DNA of 64,000 bases from Acanthosepion pharaonis (GCA_903632075.3 CAHIKZ030000058.1:6091001-6155000); one strand, 5' to 3'; shown: positions 1 to 13,075, counted from the first letter of the stretch. The notes: a model not told the origin generated them from the sequence alone. Numbers and translations are program-made.

Positions 1-3000
1 TACAATGTTAAAGATTTTATCTACTGAAAATTAGGAGCATTAAACCAACTTAGACAAGAGTCACATTGGCCTTCTGAATACAATTGTCCATCATATAAAA
101 TCATCTGAAAAAGCAAAGTCAAACATCAATCAATTCCAGACCCCATTCCTACCTAATAGTCTAATAAAACTCAAGTGCTTGTGCCAAATTGCAAATTATA
201 TTGTTCTCTACAAATTCTTTGCAGGGAAAAAAAAAGAGACAGAATATATTAAAAATAAATAAAAATCTAAATATTTTTTTAAATACTTGAAGATGAATGA
301 TCTAGTATAAATTATAAAATAGTATAATTATTTTTAAGTAAAATAATAAAATAAGAAAACATTTTAGATCAGAATTTCAACTGGAGTAAAGGGGCGATAC
401 CCCAGGTAATGCTATATACAAGAATTTGAGATTTCAAAATAAATGTAGCTTTTTTAGATGAAGATAAAAAAAATGCATCCTACAATTGGGTAGGATGAGT
501 AATGGTAATATGCCCAATAATATCACAATTATAGAATGACATGATGAGACAGGCAATGTCAGGGCATATGTTTTGCTTGTTCATCATGTTTCAACTGTAC
601 ATGAGAAACAAAATACCACACATATTGAAAAGAGAAAAAAAATGAAGAATACATTCATCTCAAAATGCTCAAAGCTTAGATGTAAAATCCAAAAATAAGA
701 GCTACAATTTGGACAAATAATACCAACAGTTATGAACAAGTCCACATGACAGAATATGGCAGTTGAAATTCCAGTTTACTAATTGTACACAATGAATACA
801 ATAAGAAATCAGCATGAGCTGGAAGCAGATTAATAAGATTACCAGAGGAAAGGATTAAAAAACAAAAGGATTAAGCAAACAAAGAAAGACCATAAAATAA
901 CAACATCTGCTCATAGAATGCTAATTTATCTTTGTTGGAACAAAAATTTGTAAAGGAACAGGCTTTCTTTGGCAGACACAAACATATACTGATTCTAACA
1001 AGAGAACTGTAGTAATTCTAACAGAAGAAAGAAAAAAAAACAAGAAAAAAAAAAAAGTAGAGGATAACATCTAACTTTAACATGAAAACTTTACAACTTC
1101 CAACCAAAAACCATTTTGGTAAAATAGTTGGTGTAATGGAAGCAAATCTCTAACAGGAGATGCTTTTGCAAAGCAAGAAAAATAGATAGCAATGAATAAA
1201 TATTAGCATGTATTTGTGCTTATATGTGCATGAATATATAATTTGCAATGTTTACTATGCATCAAAGGAAAAGCAGTTAATGTGAAAAGAGATGGGAATT
1301 CAAAAATAAAAAATATCTCCAAATATTCTAACTATAATTGGCAGTTGAAACCCAAGTGAAAGGAATTTGTAAGCAGAAAAGGGCTAAAACAGGTGATACA
1401 CAAATAAAAATAGAAACAGATAACACAAGGTCAATGTTAAATATTTAGGACTAGCTAATAATTATCATCCAGCAGTACCGCAATAGCCTTTGCACAATTA
1501 ATCCAAATACGAAATGGCTGTATTGAAAAAGTTAAGAACTAATGGGGAGACCATTGCTGAAGATATTTTTCAATTAATTTTCAACATTATTGCCGTAAAC
1601 AGTATCTAGTTGTAAATTCTATAATTGTGCTGGAAATTAACTGTAGATACGAACAAAATCTAACCAAGATATAACTTAAATAATTAAGCTCAGCTTTAAA
1701 ACATTTTGTATGAAAGCAATATCGATTTTGTAATATTGATAATAGTTGCACAAAGAAGATTTCCCCAAAATAAATCACACTAATAGAAATGATTTCTGTG
1801 GACACTTGTGCCATGTTAACAAGCAGCCTGAAAGTAGAAACTATTTCAAGTCAATCATGACTAGCAGGAAAAGGTAGATCTTCAGTCATAAAATTGCAAG
1901 CAGCTGCATGGCCAGTCTCCAAGTATAAAATTTTGATGAATCCAGACAATTCAAAATATTATAATTATAGCAGTTATTGGAGTCACGCAAGATAATACAA
2001 AACTCACTTTAAGTCAGGTCACAATTTCCAGTTGGTTATTGGTCACAAGAAATATTTATGTTTAATATCAGCAATGAAGTTGCTGTATATACTTATACAG
2101 AAATATCTTGAAAGTTTTTTTTCTCAATAAATAAAAAAAAAAAAAAGTAATAAGAGACATAACTGATTATCTTGAATCATGTCATAAAACAGCAATTTAA
2201 AATATCTGAATATAGAAATAGTCATAGAAAATTTAAAGTCACATCACTAACTTGCTAAAACAACTCAAACGGTAATTAGTTAAATCTTCAAGTCACAAAG
2301 TATGTAATTAAAGCTAAATGATCAATGATTATTAATTGTACAAAAGTTGAGGAGTAACATTTGATATTTTATATTAACTGTAAAAATCAAAATTAAGAGA
2401 TACAAAAAAATCTTATTCTGCTTAATGCCTCATCTGAACTATAAGTTCCATTATAACAAAAGTGTCTCAATAAACTCCATTATGTTGATCATGAAATACA
2501 TTTTATCATTTGCACTTGTTAGGTAAGAAACAACAAAATAAAGAATATTTTAAGACTGGTTATAGTAAAGATACACTGCAAATATGATTAAGTCCACTCT
2601 TTCTGAAACAAGACTGGCAAAATTTTGTGTCACAGCTTTAGCCTTTATATTCATAAAATCTCTAATATTGATTTGCATTGATAGTGAAAAGGCACTGATT
2701 TCTAGTTTCCTTTTTGAAAAGAGGAGGAATTAATGGAATTAAAAATATACTCATTAGATATCTCTAAATAAACATACATAGCTGTCATAATTTTGATATT
2801 TTACTAAACATTTGTAGGTACAATGGATAGAGTTATGGTTTCTGATCCAGCAATATAAAGTTCATTCTTCTGTGAATGCTATAAAATTATCAAATTCTAG
2901 AGAATAATGACACAATTATATGCTTCCACACCCATCAATGAATTAACATTTTTTTCAGTGAAATATTTAAGTTATTTGTTTGATTAACATTTTTAAAAGT

Positions 3001-3340
3001 CCATTTTTAATGAAATGGACAGGTAATCAAACATGGAATGCTTTCTGAAATAAAAAGGACTGTTCTACATAGCATGAATTACTATATGAAATTGAAAGAA
3101 GAATAAATAGAGTATTTACTACTTATTTCATCAATTTAAAAAAAAAAAAAAATTAAAATATTTTTAGACTATAATCATTTTTTAAGGGCAAGAGATAAAT
3201 TTTTGACTAACTTCACAAATAAGCAGTAAACTATTTTCCAATAAATGGTGAAAAACTATATTCTTTCTCCTACTTCATATAACAGTATCAACCAGCTTAT
3301 GGAAATAAAAGCAGATTAACCTAACATTTATGCATATAAA
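1..3340. other. A+T-rich non-coding sequence, no gene seen
   Basis: Both strands are dense in stop codons and no frame shows recognisable protein homology. The stretch holds short poly(A) runs (for example near 1,030-1,060, 2,135 and 3,140) but no long tandem repeat, transposon end or tRNA-like box that I can identify. By strand and position it would fall deep within the putative long intron of the minus-strand gene starting at 46,190, but it could equally be intergenic. Confidence 0.6.
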
Positions 3341-3345
3341 TTAAC

Positions 3346-3590
3346 CCTGTACACCCTTCTGTTGGGGTATAGGGCCACAGTTTCACCATACTAGGTGGAG
3401 TTGCTAGCCCAACACCCAATCAGCTATCATTCTCCTAGACTGATCACCAACCAAAGTTAGGGAGCACAGTCTGCTCAGCTATTAACTTTTAGCTGTGGGG
3501 AAAAAGAGATAGAATCATACCTTTCCCAAAGGTATTTATGTTAAAGAGAATAAAATAAACTCAGCCAGAATTTGAATATATAATCAGTAC
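3346..3590 (-). repeat. tRNA-derived SINE fragment, degenerate
   Basis: This G+C-richer island stands out from its surroundings. Read on the minus strand, a degenerate B-box-like motif (TTCAAATTC, near 3,570) is followed by a segment with the complementary CCTTT/AAAGG motif near 3,520-3,530. That segment is shared with the tails of the SINEs at 3.6, 56.8, 59.2, 62.3 and 63.0 kb. A family-specific 3' portion extends to about 3,346. The A-box half is missing or mutated beyond recognition. No clear target-site duplication was found. The family name is not known to me; tRNA-derived SINEs (OK, OR1, OR2) are established in octopus. Confidence 0.5.
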
Positions 3591-3599
3591 AAAATAATT

Positions 3600-3762
3600 A
3601 TTATTCAAAAATGAGGTTATTCTTCTGGGGTGATAAGAGATTAATTCATATATTTTCCAAGGATATTTATGCAAAAGCAAACTCAGTTGGAACTTGAACT
3701 TGTCATGCCAACCTCACTTTCCATGCCTATAACTACTACACTATACACACACCCAACTAAAC
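3600..3762 (-). repeat. tRNA-derived SINE with A and B boxes
   Basis: On the minus strand the head reads TAGTGTAGTAGTTATAGGC (A-box-like), followed about 35 bp later by AGTTCAAGTTCC (a good B box). This is the internal RNA polymerase III promoter layout of a tRNA. It is followed by the same tail module (fill-in, then the TTTCC/GGATATTTATG segment) seen in the neighbouring fragment at 3.5 kb. The tRNA-like part has no intact cloverleaf, so it is a retroposon, not a functional tRNA gene. It lies directly upstream, in element orientation, of the 3,346-3,590 fragment, either as a second insertion or as part of a dimer. Confidence 0.6.
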
Positions 3763-6700
3763 ATGTATGATTCAATAAAGTCATTCAAGGAATAATTTAT
3801 ACTCAAAGACATCAAATAAATAAAGTACAAGGTAGAACACAAAGGAACAGTAGTATTTCAAATTATAGAAAATTTAAGGACAGCTGCATGACTATAATGA
3901 AGCTACAATTTTTTTTATCTAATTATGATTTCAAAAGAACAATTAACAAAAGAATTATCTTTTCATCAAACCAGACCAATTTAGAAAATATGAGAAATCA
4001 ATTCACATAACATCTCCCTTTCCAGAAAGTCCTGTTCAACAATAATAATAAATCCATGTAGAGATTTATTCTTTTGTTAATCTTAGCAAAATAAAAAAGC
4101 AGGTGATTGTTTTTCAATTAAATTTAAGAAAGATATCCCCCAAAAAGCATGTTCAAATTAAAAAGGGAATTTTCCAGGTTTTATAAACATACATCTCCTA
4201 TCTAAAATCCACTAACTTTTAATTCATGGATTAGAGAACCAGGGACAAGATAAAATAGGAAGATAACATGGCTACTAATTTATAACTCCTACTGTAACAT
4301 AACATTCAATTAATAATCAATAGCTCCCTGAAAACATTTGCTTTTAGTCACGCGTTCCAAAGTGTCTACAGGGAATTATGGTAGAGTCATTGTCTTCATT
4401 TCTGATTCCAAATAATCTGCCACTGTGAGTCATTTTTTTAATAAATGGTGAACCCATTGACCAATGCATATTTTTTTAACACACAATATGGTTCTTGCTT
4501 GCAAGAAACGGTCACAGAGACTTAGATCAGGCAAGTCATTCCTGATCCAGCTTACTTAGTACCAGGTTCCACCATCAAATAATTGACATTAATAAGGTTG
4601 TACATATTTTTCTAGTTCATTTTATACTGTGTTCTTTGGAATAAAAAATCAATCATGAAGAGTGCAAATTGTGCATCAATTAAAAGATTGAATTAATGCA
4701 ATGTTGGTTAGATTGGAACTGACAAATTTGTAATATTATAAATTATAAACACTTATAATAGAAAGACAGCTTTAAAGTCATTGTAAAATGTTTATCCCAC
4801 CTATTTAAAATTAAAGATTATAGTGAAATGATTTCACTGCATCAAATATGCAATTATTTTCATACTCTTAAATTTCAATTTTACCATGTACTCTAATAAC
4901 ATTTTTGCTGTAATCTAAGTTAAAAATCTATACATATTTGATAATTTTCATATTTTACATACAAATCAAGATTTACTTTTATTCAATCATTTTAATGAAC
5001 CTCTTCCAACAATACTTATACAAAAATATTCATAATAGGATTATTTTATACAGTAAAATCTATGGTAAAATATCTGTACATACTGCTCTGAAATTCTGTA
5101 GAGATACTTAACCCAGTTTTTAAAATGTCCATGAAATATTATAAAACCAATTCATTAGAAAGAAAAATTACCACTCAAAATTGATTATAATGAATTGAGT
5201 TACCTGAACAAGTAAATTACTAAAAATAATTAAAATTTAAGAAATCATCTAGTTACAAAAAAGCAAAAAAAAAATGTAAAACCTTTACTGAACACAAACA
5301 TTTTAATTCTGTAGTATCATTAAAAAAATTCTAGAAAGAATAAAATAGAAAAACAAATGGGTGATCATTTCTGAATTTTAAATTTTATATTAACCAAGAG
5401 GCCCATTTAAATAACTGCTATGTATTCATTCATTATTTATTTTACAGCAATACCTTTGTATTATTATTAGGCATACATGACTATTGTTACTATCATTCAA
5501 ATATGTGACACTATTTGTTCTAATCTTGAAATCAGAGATAATATTCTAGAAATTCAAGAGCTACAAAGTTTCATCTGTCTGACATTAGAGACATCAAAGC
5601 TATAAGTATTTACAATGTAATTATAATTGGCTTTATTGCAATTACAATGCAATGTAGATTAATTTAAAAAAAAGAAATGATGTCATGGGAATTGTTTGCA
5701 AATGATTATAATACTGCTATATAAGATTTTGTGCTACAGATGAAGACATGTTAATCAACAAAGCAGAAAGAGATCAACAATTCCCAAAGGTTACATAGAA
5801 TCAAGACCTTCAGCTTAATATTGTAAACTACAAAAATAAAATAATATTTAAAGTAAATCCATAAGAAATGATATGTATTAACAAACTATATCTTTGATTA
5901 GATGCAGAAGCATTAACAGTGAACAGCAATAAACCAAATAAAAGGGTTTATCTGAAATCCATATACACCAGATCTGACAAACAATGTAAAGAATGTATAA
6001 AATATGACACAGCCATACAGTTATCCTAAAAAGAAGTTTTTTCAAATAAATGTTCCTAATATTTTTCAAAGTTTAAAAATAGTAAAATCTAAACATAAAA
6101 ACAGAGAGAACGAGAAGGGAAAATGCATCATAAATATTAAGTGCAATGTAATTATTTAGAAAAACAGGAAAAATATAAATTATAAGAGAAATTGTGACAA
6201 GTGGGTTATTGGCAATAGATAGCTAATATTTGGTGAGATTCCATTCTGACACTGAGCACAAGTGGAAAGGAATCAGGCTACCTACATAGCTTGTACGCAT
6301 GAGCAAGCAATGTAGGGGCAGAAGAGAAGTGCAAAGAGGGTGAATAAGGATGATGATAGTGCTGCTTTATTGATCTGTCACTGAAACGCACAAGAAAGTG
6401 GTATTTATTCAAAACAAAACCAAATGTCAATGGAAGCTTACAATTTTGGTTCACTTCATAATGAGAAACCTTTGAATGTTCCTACATAGAATACACAGAT
6501 AGATGAACATTATATATTGACATTTATTATTTATCTATCTACAGGTCAATTCCAAGATAATTACACAATCATATGTTCCTGTATGAAGTCATGGTATGTC
6601 ATTATTAAACTAATAATGAACTTTTATTATTCCATACAGTTTTGAACAAAATATATAAAGACAGCAATTTTAATATGAATTATCTACAGATATATTTTTT

Positions 6701-8790
6701 AATTTCTTTTCCAATAATTAGAAAAGCAAAAGTTAATGCATTATTCAGTTGCTTGCAGAAATGCTTTTATTCTAAAGGCACTTTGTAATTAGAATGGCAC
6801 TCAGGGTGCAACAAGCAGTTACAAATTGAAAAGTTAGGTTTTGTTTTTTTAATAATTAAGAAAAACAAACTTTTATGTATTATTAACCAATTTGTAACTG
6901 GTGTGGTTTTAAAAATGACAAATGATTATTTTTTTATTAATAACATTTTATATATTTAAAGCAGTTGGTTTCATTATTAACAATATGCCAATTAATAATG
7001 CAATCATTATAGCTCTCATTATTACTACAGAGAATTACATGTATGATATTATGAACTGATAGGAAGCAGATCTATGGAAATCAATATGGAATGCAAGACA
7101 GAATGGGCGCATTATAAAACTGATGTTGTCGACTAAATCCTGCTTTAGAGAATCACAATGTCAAGGGTTTTTAATTAAGTCATGTGGAAAAGCTGGTAAT
7201 TATACAAAGTTGGAGGTATGTCTATATGAAGCATTTTGTGCACAAGTTAAAATGGCAGAACTAAAAAAGTACTATTTTTTCTTTCTTTTTTCAAAGATTA
7301 ACTCATGAAAGGAACAAAAATGCACATTAACAAAAAAATGATGCAAAGAATAATAAAAAAAATATTTTTTAAATATCAAAAAGTGAAATATAAAAACTAT
7401 TAAATACTGAGCATTAATCTTCAGAAATGGAAAAATTCAAATGCAAGATATTTCTGAAAAATCTGAAAACTTCCAATAATTAACCCTATTAGTTAAAGAA
7501 ATAAAAAGATAAGTGAATGAAATATCACATAAGGCTAGCTATCTGGAGGCAAAAAAAAAAAAACAAGGGTCAGAATTCTTTAAAACATAGCTTCCCTGTG
7601 TCTTTTCTATAAATACTTTTAAGATAATTGTTCTGATGAAATTTTTGCTATGGTACCTCAACTTTATGAAATTAAGAAGTAGATTGTCAGCAAAGTCTCA
7701 TTATTTTACCATTGAAATGGCTACATGCAACAGTTAGTTCTATGCTAACAGTTTCTTCTACCGCAATTGTCTTCCAGTTTTTTCCTTCTCTGTCAACTTT
7801 GATCTTAAAAAATTTAAATGCATTGTCAATTGTTATCTTCTGTCTTCTTAATTCTTGTTTTTTTATTGTCCTCTCTTCTTAATAGTAGTTTTTCTTATAT
7901 TCTATAATACTCAGTAGCCCTCTGTGTCCTTGTGGTTTGCTTGGGGTGAAATGATTAAAAGAAAGAAAAAAAAAAAATTATGAACAATTTTTAGTCAAGC
8001 AGTAAAATGTTGAATAATTTAGTTCAACTAAAGACAGTTCATTAAACAAACAGAAATCACATTTACAATGATGGATACTATATGGAAGTAACAAATATAA
8101 AAAATCAAGAGAGGTTTTTAATTCTTAAAAATATATTTCACAGAATTGAAGTTTTCAAATATAACTATAGAGATAAGTTGATAGTTGAAAATACAGATAC
8201 ACTTTATTCAAAGTCATATTACTGTCAACATCAGTTGAAATCAATTTTTGTATATTACAGAAAAAGCTTAATTTATATCTCATTCTTTAGGCTAAGAAAA
8301 CCACAGATCTCTTAATATTACATCTTATGCAAGACAAGCCTAAAATAATCATGCAAATCAAGAAGTGAAATCCATTTTTTTTCATAAATTTAAAATAATG
8401 ATATATCTATTCTAGTATATGCCTTATATTTTCAAAAGTAAATAGCAGTAATATTGCATGAATAAATTGTATTGAAAGCTCCGACACCAGAAAAATAAAA
8501 ATAAAGAATTCAAGATTTTTTTCTAGATTTCTAGTTTCTGTTAGTGTTAGAAAAGGAAATGCAAAGCTGAAAGTGTTGAATTACAGTAGAGTAAATGTTT
8601 TTTTTTAATCTCTTCAACAAGGATTCATGAACATCTTAGAGGAACAGCATGAACAAATCAAAATGCAAAACTATAAAAATTACTTTAAATACAACTGTAT
8701 AATTTAGTTTCATTCACTAACAAGATAATTGAAGTTTTATTTGAAAATAATAGTAACAGTAATTATTAACGGTCAAAAAGTAATAGCAAA
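3763..8790. other. A+T-rich non-coding sequence
   Basis: No gene or transposon body could be recognised here apart from the fold-back sequence listed at 6,816-6,900. Open frames are short (about 60-77 codons) and have the composition expected from random A+T-rich DNA. Confidence 0.6.
6816..6900. repeat. Fold-back sequence with 13-bp perfect arms
   Basis: CAGTTACAAATTG at 6,816-6,828 is exactly complementary to CAATTTGTAACTG at 6,888-6,900. The interior also tends to pair (AAAAGTT...TTTTGTTTTT against AAAAACAAACTTTT). The whole could fold into a long imperfect hairpin. It could be a remnant of a small non-autonomous inverted-repeat element (MITE); no flanking target duplication is obvious. 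Confidence 0.45.
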
Positions 8791-8795
8791 ATCTT

Positions 8796-9030
8796 CTATG
8801 TGCCATGTCCCTCCAGGATGTTGACAATCATGGCTCTCCACAATTTCCTGCCCTTTGTAGCTCTTAGTAAATTTTGTCTTTGTTATTTCTCCTAAACTAT
8901 TCTGTCACCCATTTACACAAGCTCATTTGGTAAGTTATGTATGGTTTTCTTTTGTTCCTCTTGCCTTCAACCTGTCAGTGTCAAATTTTCCAAGACTTCT
9001 GTCTTCATTATATGCCCTAGAAATTTCAAC
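8796..9030 (-). pseudogene. RTE-like LINE, C-terminal end of the polymerase ORF (decayed)
   Basis: The minus strand translates, with interspersed stops, into the C-terminal signature of the endonuclease/reverse-transcriptase polyprotein of RTE-like LINEs. Recognisable parts are FLGHIMKTEVLENLTLTG (near 9,027-8,974) and, just before the stop at 8,796-8,798, LRATKGRKLWRAMIVNILEG followed by HGT. Family members typically read LGHIMRKEGLENL...LLRATKDRELWRAMI. At least two in-frame stops between the two blocks show that it is dead. Only the last roughly 80 residues remain, as usual for 5'-truncated LINE insertions. The same family occurs on the plus strand at 11.95-13.08 kb. Confidence 0.75.
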
Positions 9031-10980
9031 TGTCACTTTCTGACAATAGTATCTATACTTTATTAAAATAAAGTACACATTTACTAAAAGATTCAAATGT
9101 TGGATTGCAAATTTTTTCTTTGTTCCTATTATAAATTGTTAAATAATTAAAAATGGTCCAAGGATTAAACTTGGAGAATACTATCAAACAATAAGCAAAA
9201 TGACAAGTTAATCATAAAAAGTACTTAAAGTCAGAATACCAAGCAGAAAAGGAGAAATTAAGTGAATCTTCATAAAAATGTGAATATTTACAAATGTATA
9301 ATTATAGGATTATATTTTCCTTAAAGAAAGTATGAAATCATTTAATTTTTATTTCTCAAATATAGATAACTTTTTAATATGATAACAAATAAAAATTTCT
9401 GGAAATAAAATTTCACATGAAAAATTTTTTTAGTGAAATGTATCTGTTTGCAAAATTTTACAATTGGCAAGCCATAAAATGATCAAAAGAGATAAAAATT
9501 CCAAATCTGAAAAACAAGTTGCTTCAGTTCATCAGCTGAGAAGCAATGTCAAGAAAAATAGAAAGAAAAAAATGTAGCTGTGTTTTATTTTATTTTTATC
9601 TTTTTAAGAAGACAAATAACAATAGAATTTGATGGAGAATGATGCTGAGTATCTTGTCTTTAGAAGGCCATTAGTTGATTGCAATAAAGTAACTGAGAAG
9701 GAAACAGATGATGAAACCAGTCAGTGCAGTGAAAGCCTCAATCTTTCAGATCGCCACACATTTCTAACTCATTCCTTTTCTTTCTTTCTGACTCCTCAAG
9801 AGTAAGGCTTTATGGTCCGATAAAATGCAGCAAAATAAAAGACTTGTTCTAACCAGTATAATTTTTTTTTTATTATTCTTACAGTTTAATTAAAATTTTT
9901 GTCTTCAAGAAGCTAAACTAGTTTCAAATTCATTAGAAGTATTAAATATAATAAAATTCACAGGATTTTAATTTTGCAATAATATAAAAGAAAAATTATA
10001 TAAACACAGATATTCTGTAAATGTTCCTTAATCAAGTAGGTCAATGGGACATTCACATTCTTTCAGTTGCTTTTCTGCTAAGTAAACTCTTATTTCTGAA
10101 AGGTTTTCTTTTCAGCCAAGTATGTAATTGAGGTACCTCCAGTGATCATTTGGCTATACACCTTGAGATGCAATCGGGTCATTTTACTGCCTGGCTGAAC
10201 CTATTCAAATCATTTTTAGAATATTTGCTCTGCCTGGATGGGCTACCACTGTTTGCTAACAGTTAAAGCTATCTTTAGGTCAAACAATGACACTTGAACT
10301 GATTTTAAGTAAAATAAAGAACAACACTTGTAGCCAATAATCCATTCTTAATCATTTAGCTTATATTAAGAATAGATGAGTAAATACATTACAACAATGA
10401 GAACAGTTACTGAGGAATTTCATATCCTAGAATTTGTACAATAAATTTGTTATGTTGTTTGGAATGTATATTTCTTTATCATTTTAAAAATAAGTAGTTG
10501 AATAAGTGACCTTAAAATGTTATGAAGATTTAAAATGTGAATTTGATTAACCACAAATACTCAACAAGATTACAGAACACTGCCCATTCCATTTCAATGA
10601 AATCAGCAACAAAGTGGAAAGGTGATTCATCACTGCATTTACGTGCATTAACTGTCAGTAAAGTAAATTTACAAGCAGGTTTTAGATTCATTTTATTACA
10701 GGCTTTTTTTTTTTTTTAAAGATAAAAACAAAAATAATGCTTGATTAAAATAAAATCATATACTATTCATGGGTTGATGTGACAAAATGTTGAGTCCATA
10801 AACATTGTCAATATATAAGTGCTGGCAAAGAAAATAAAATACAGGGTAATTGGAAATAAGTTCCAATGCCACAGTTTATCTTAAGATAAAACTGTATTAT
10901 TAATATATAAAAAAGCTTTATAGTTATAAAAATACACATGGAATATATATCAAGTTTCTGTCTACATTTCTGAGATGAGG
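9031..10980. other. A+T-rich non-coding sequence, nothing recognised
   Basis: No coding, RNA-gene or mobile-element signal was identified. A 12-bp poly(T) run precedes 10,719. Confidence 0.55.
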
Positions 10981-10987
10981 TATTATG

Positions 10988-11087
10988 TACACTATTTACA
11001 TTATTCGGACTATTGTCCTCATCTTTGTCACCATATAAATATGGCGACAAAGATGAGGACAATAGTCCAAATAATATCAATAGTATA
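10988..11087. repeat. Near-perfect palindrome of about 100 bp
   Basis: The core arms 11,000-11,036 and 11,039-11,075 are 37 bp each, separated by only 2 bp (AA), and match with two mismatches (C/T and A/G positions). Outside the core, about 12 further bases on each side still pair imperfectly (TACACTATTTAC against the complement of ATCAATAGTATA). Short open frames on opposite strands read almost the same peptide through the two arms, a direct consequence of the palindrome and not evidence of protein. It could extrude as a cruciform or be a fold-back transposon relic. Confidence 0.9.
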
Positions 11088-11500
11088 TATCAAGTTGTAA
11101 CTGTAGTAAGGATAAAACTGGAAATACTAGAAACTTTTTGCTGTTTAAATATTATAAATTTTTTAAATGATATGACAAAAATGTTTTTTTTACTTTTTTT
11201 TTTAAGTAAGCTCTTTTTCCTACCTACAATAGTTATTCATGTACATGAGTGTATGTTAATAACCTCAATGTTACTTGAAACTGATCCTCAAACTTTTTGA
11301 CATCCTAAGTCATGCCCATATATAAAAGCAGTATAAAATAGGATTATGTAAATAAGCTCAAACAAATCCAGTTTTTCTGGCTTATTAAAATGACAAGCAA
11401 GAACTTTGTGACTAATAACTTGTACTTTCTCATGTGTCAAAATATACATAAATATATAATTCAAGTGTTGAAATATACATAAGGATATTTTTCACAAGAA

Positions 11501-11504
<4 letters not shown>

Positions 11505-11592
<88 letters not shown>
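11505..11592. repeat. (TA)n followed by (GA)n microsatellite
   Basis: About 60 bp of uninterrupted alternating A/T (11,505-11,564) runs directly into about 28 bp of AG dinucleotides (11,565-11,592). Tyr/Ile-repeat and Ser/Leu-repeat frames across it are artefacts. Confidence 0.97.
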
Positions 11593-11756
11593 CAGAGGAG
11601 GATGTAGAAAAGTTCTTGGTACAAGCCTATTCCTAAACTCATTAGTATGTTTAGTCAACAAAATATTGTTTTTAGAAAGTGGCTCAGACAAGATAATTTT
11701 TAAGCAACTCCTCATACTAAATGTATGGCGTAGCAGTTATTCTAATAAAAAAAATA

Positions 11757-11775
11757 AACACACACACACACACAC

Positions 11776-11822
<47 letters not shown>
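11757..11822. repeat. (CA)n-(TA)n compound microsatellite
   Basis: About 19 bp of CA dinucleotides pass into TA dinucleotides, with one internal interruption (TATACATATA) near 11,780. Confidence 0.95.
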
Positions 11823-11824
<2 letters not shown>

Positions 11825-11939
11825 AGATGCAAATATTAATAATTGTAAATATACATCTGAATTAATTACAAAGATCAACTGTATTTAACTTAAAGAGAAA
11901 TGCTATAAGTAGAACTAATTAATTAAGAAGATAGCTTAT

Positions 11940-13075
11940 CAGAACAAACAATGGGCAAAAAGCCTCCATATACTTCATAACAATGTTGATTATTATAAAT
12001 GAATTTAAGTTAAGAAAGCATTGTCATAAAGCTTTTCAAATAGATTACTCAAAGGAATTTGAGAGTACAACACAAAAGCTTCTTAAAATATTAGAAAAAC
12101 TTGAATTAAGAGTAATGCATAACCTCTACTGGGAACAAACAGTTTGCATGGAGAAAGATGTTTACTGAATACATGAAAATAAGAAAAGAACCAGGATGTG
12201 TTTTCTCAATGGATTTATTTAAGATTTACAGCAAGATAATCCTAAAAGGACTAGAAAACCTACCAGGTTTTATTATCAGCAAACATAACCTTAGCAACAT
12301 ATGATATGCAGATAACAGTGTTGATGACAGAAAGAAAACTGAAAGAACTCCCAGAAAAGGTAACAAGAAATCAAGAAGAACAGGTTAACTATTAAGTGTA
12401 AGATGATGAAATACTGGATTGTTGTGAGCAAAAAAGAAAACCCAAATTGCAAGTTACACATTGGGAACAAAACAGATGATGGAAGGTGTGGAACAGGAAT
12501 TTAAAGAAATAGCAATTATGCATTTCAGAAACTAAGCAAAGTGTTAAAGGAACAGGAAATTGTCCTTAGAAACAAAGAGTGTTAGACAACTATGTATTAC
12601 CCACTCTATATGGCAGGAAATGTTCAACAATCTCAGAGATGAAGAAGTAAGTTGAACTGATACTAACAAATGCTGAGAATACTATGGACAAAGCATGTGA
12701 GAAACAAGCACATTTTAAGGAATATAGGAACAACAAGCACATTTTAAGGAATATAGGAACAACAAGGACATTTTAAGGAATATAGGAACAAGGGAACTGT
12801 TTCTAACAATCAAAAAGAGAGCTGAAATTTTAGGGACACATAATGAGAAAAGAATACTTGGAGAATTTAACACCTATAGGGTATATTAAAGGTAAGAGAA
12901 ACAAAAGGAGGTAACAGCAAGTAACCTACTTGACAGTTTGAGTAAATAGGTTCCAAAACAAAAGTAAAGAGGTAAGAGCTACTTAGAGCAAAAAATAAAG
13001 AAAGTTGTGGAGAGCCATGATCATCATTCATATCCTGAAGGTTATGGTATTTGAATGAAAACTGAAGAGCACTGA
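11940..13075 (+). pseudogene. RTE-like LINE reverse transcriptase, 5'-truncated and decayed
   Basis: Across the three plus frames this stretch carries, in order, the landmarks of an RTE-like reverse transcriptase. They are a block like IDYSKAFD (here IDYSKEFE, about 12,040-12,063), the NLYWEQTVCM block (about 12,119-12,152), a region corresponding to VFSLDLFN...LPGFII, and the catalytic YADD box, present as YADN (12,305-12,316). Next come ...MTERKLKELPEKV, a block like LDNYVLPTLY (about 12,580), and MLRI.WTKHVRNK (about 12,670-12,705). The C-terminal LGHIMRKEYLENLTPIG (about 12,835-12,885) and KLWRAMI (about 13,003-13,023) complete it. Numerous frameshifts and stops, the mutated catalytic aspartate and an internal 29-bp triplication show it is long dead. 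The endonuclease half is missing. The same family as 8.8-9.0 kb, opposite strand. Confidence 0.8.
12703..12792 (+). repeat. 29-bp tandem repeat, three copies
   Basis: The unit beginning AAGCACATTTTAAGGAATAT recurs at 12,706, 12,735 and 12,764, that is with an exact 29-bp period. The third copy carries one C-to-G change. It lies within the decayed reverse transcriptase, between the blocks related to WTKHVRNK and LGHIMRKE, and so is a replication-slippage expansion that arose in the insertion or its source copy. Confidence 0.95.

Noticed and set aside
10808..11300. Two opposite-strand open frames sharing the peptide SSSLSPY.YGDKDEDNSPNN
   Set aside because: The identity is an automatic consequence of the palindrome at 10,988-11,087; no gene structure supports either frame.
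11430..11715. Minus-strand open frames with Tyr-Ile and Ser-Leu repeats
   Set aside because: They are translations of the (TA)n and (GA)n microsatellite. The same applies to the plus-strand frame at 37,082-37,387.
12703..12792. CRISPR-like repeat array
   Set aside because: Only three abutting 29-bp units without spacers, inside a eukaryotic LINE remnant.
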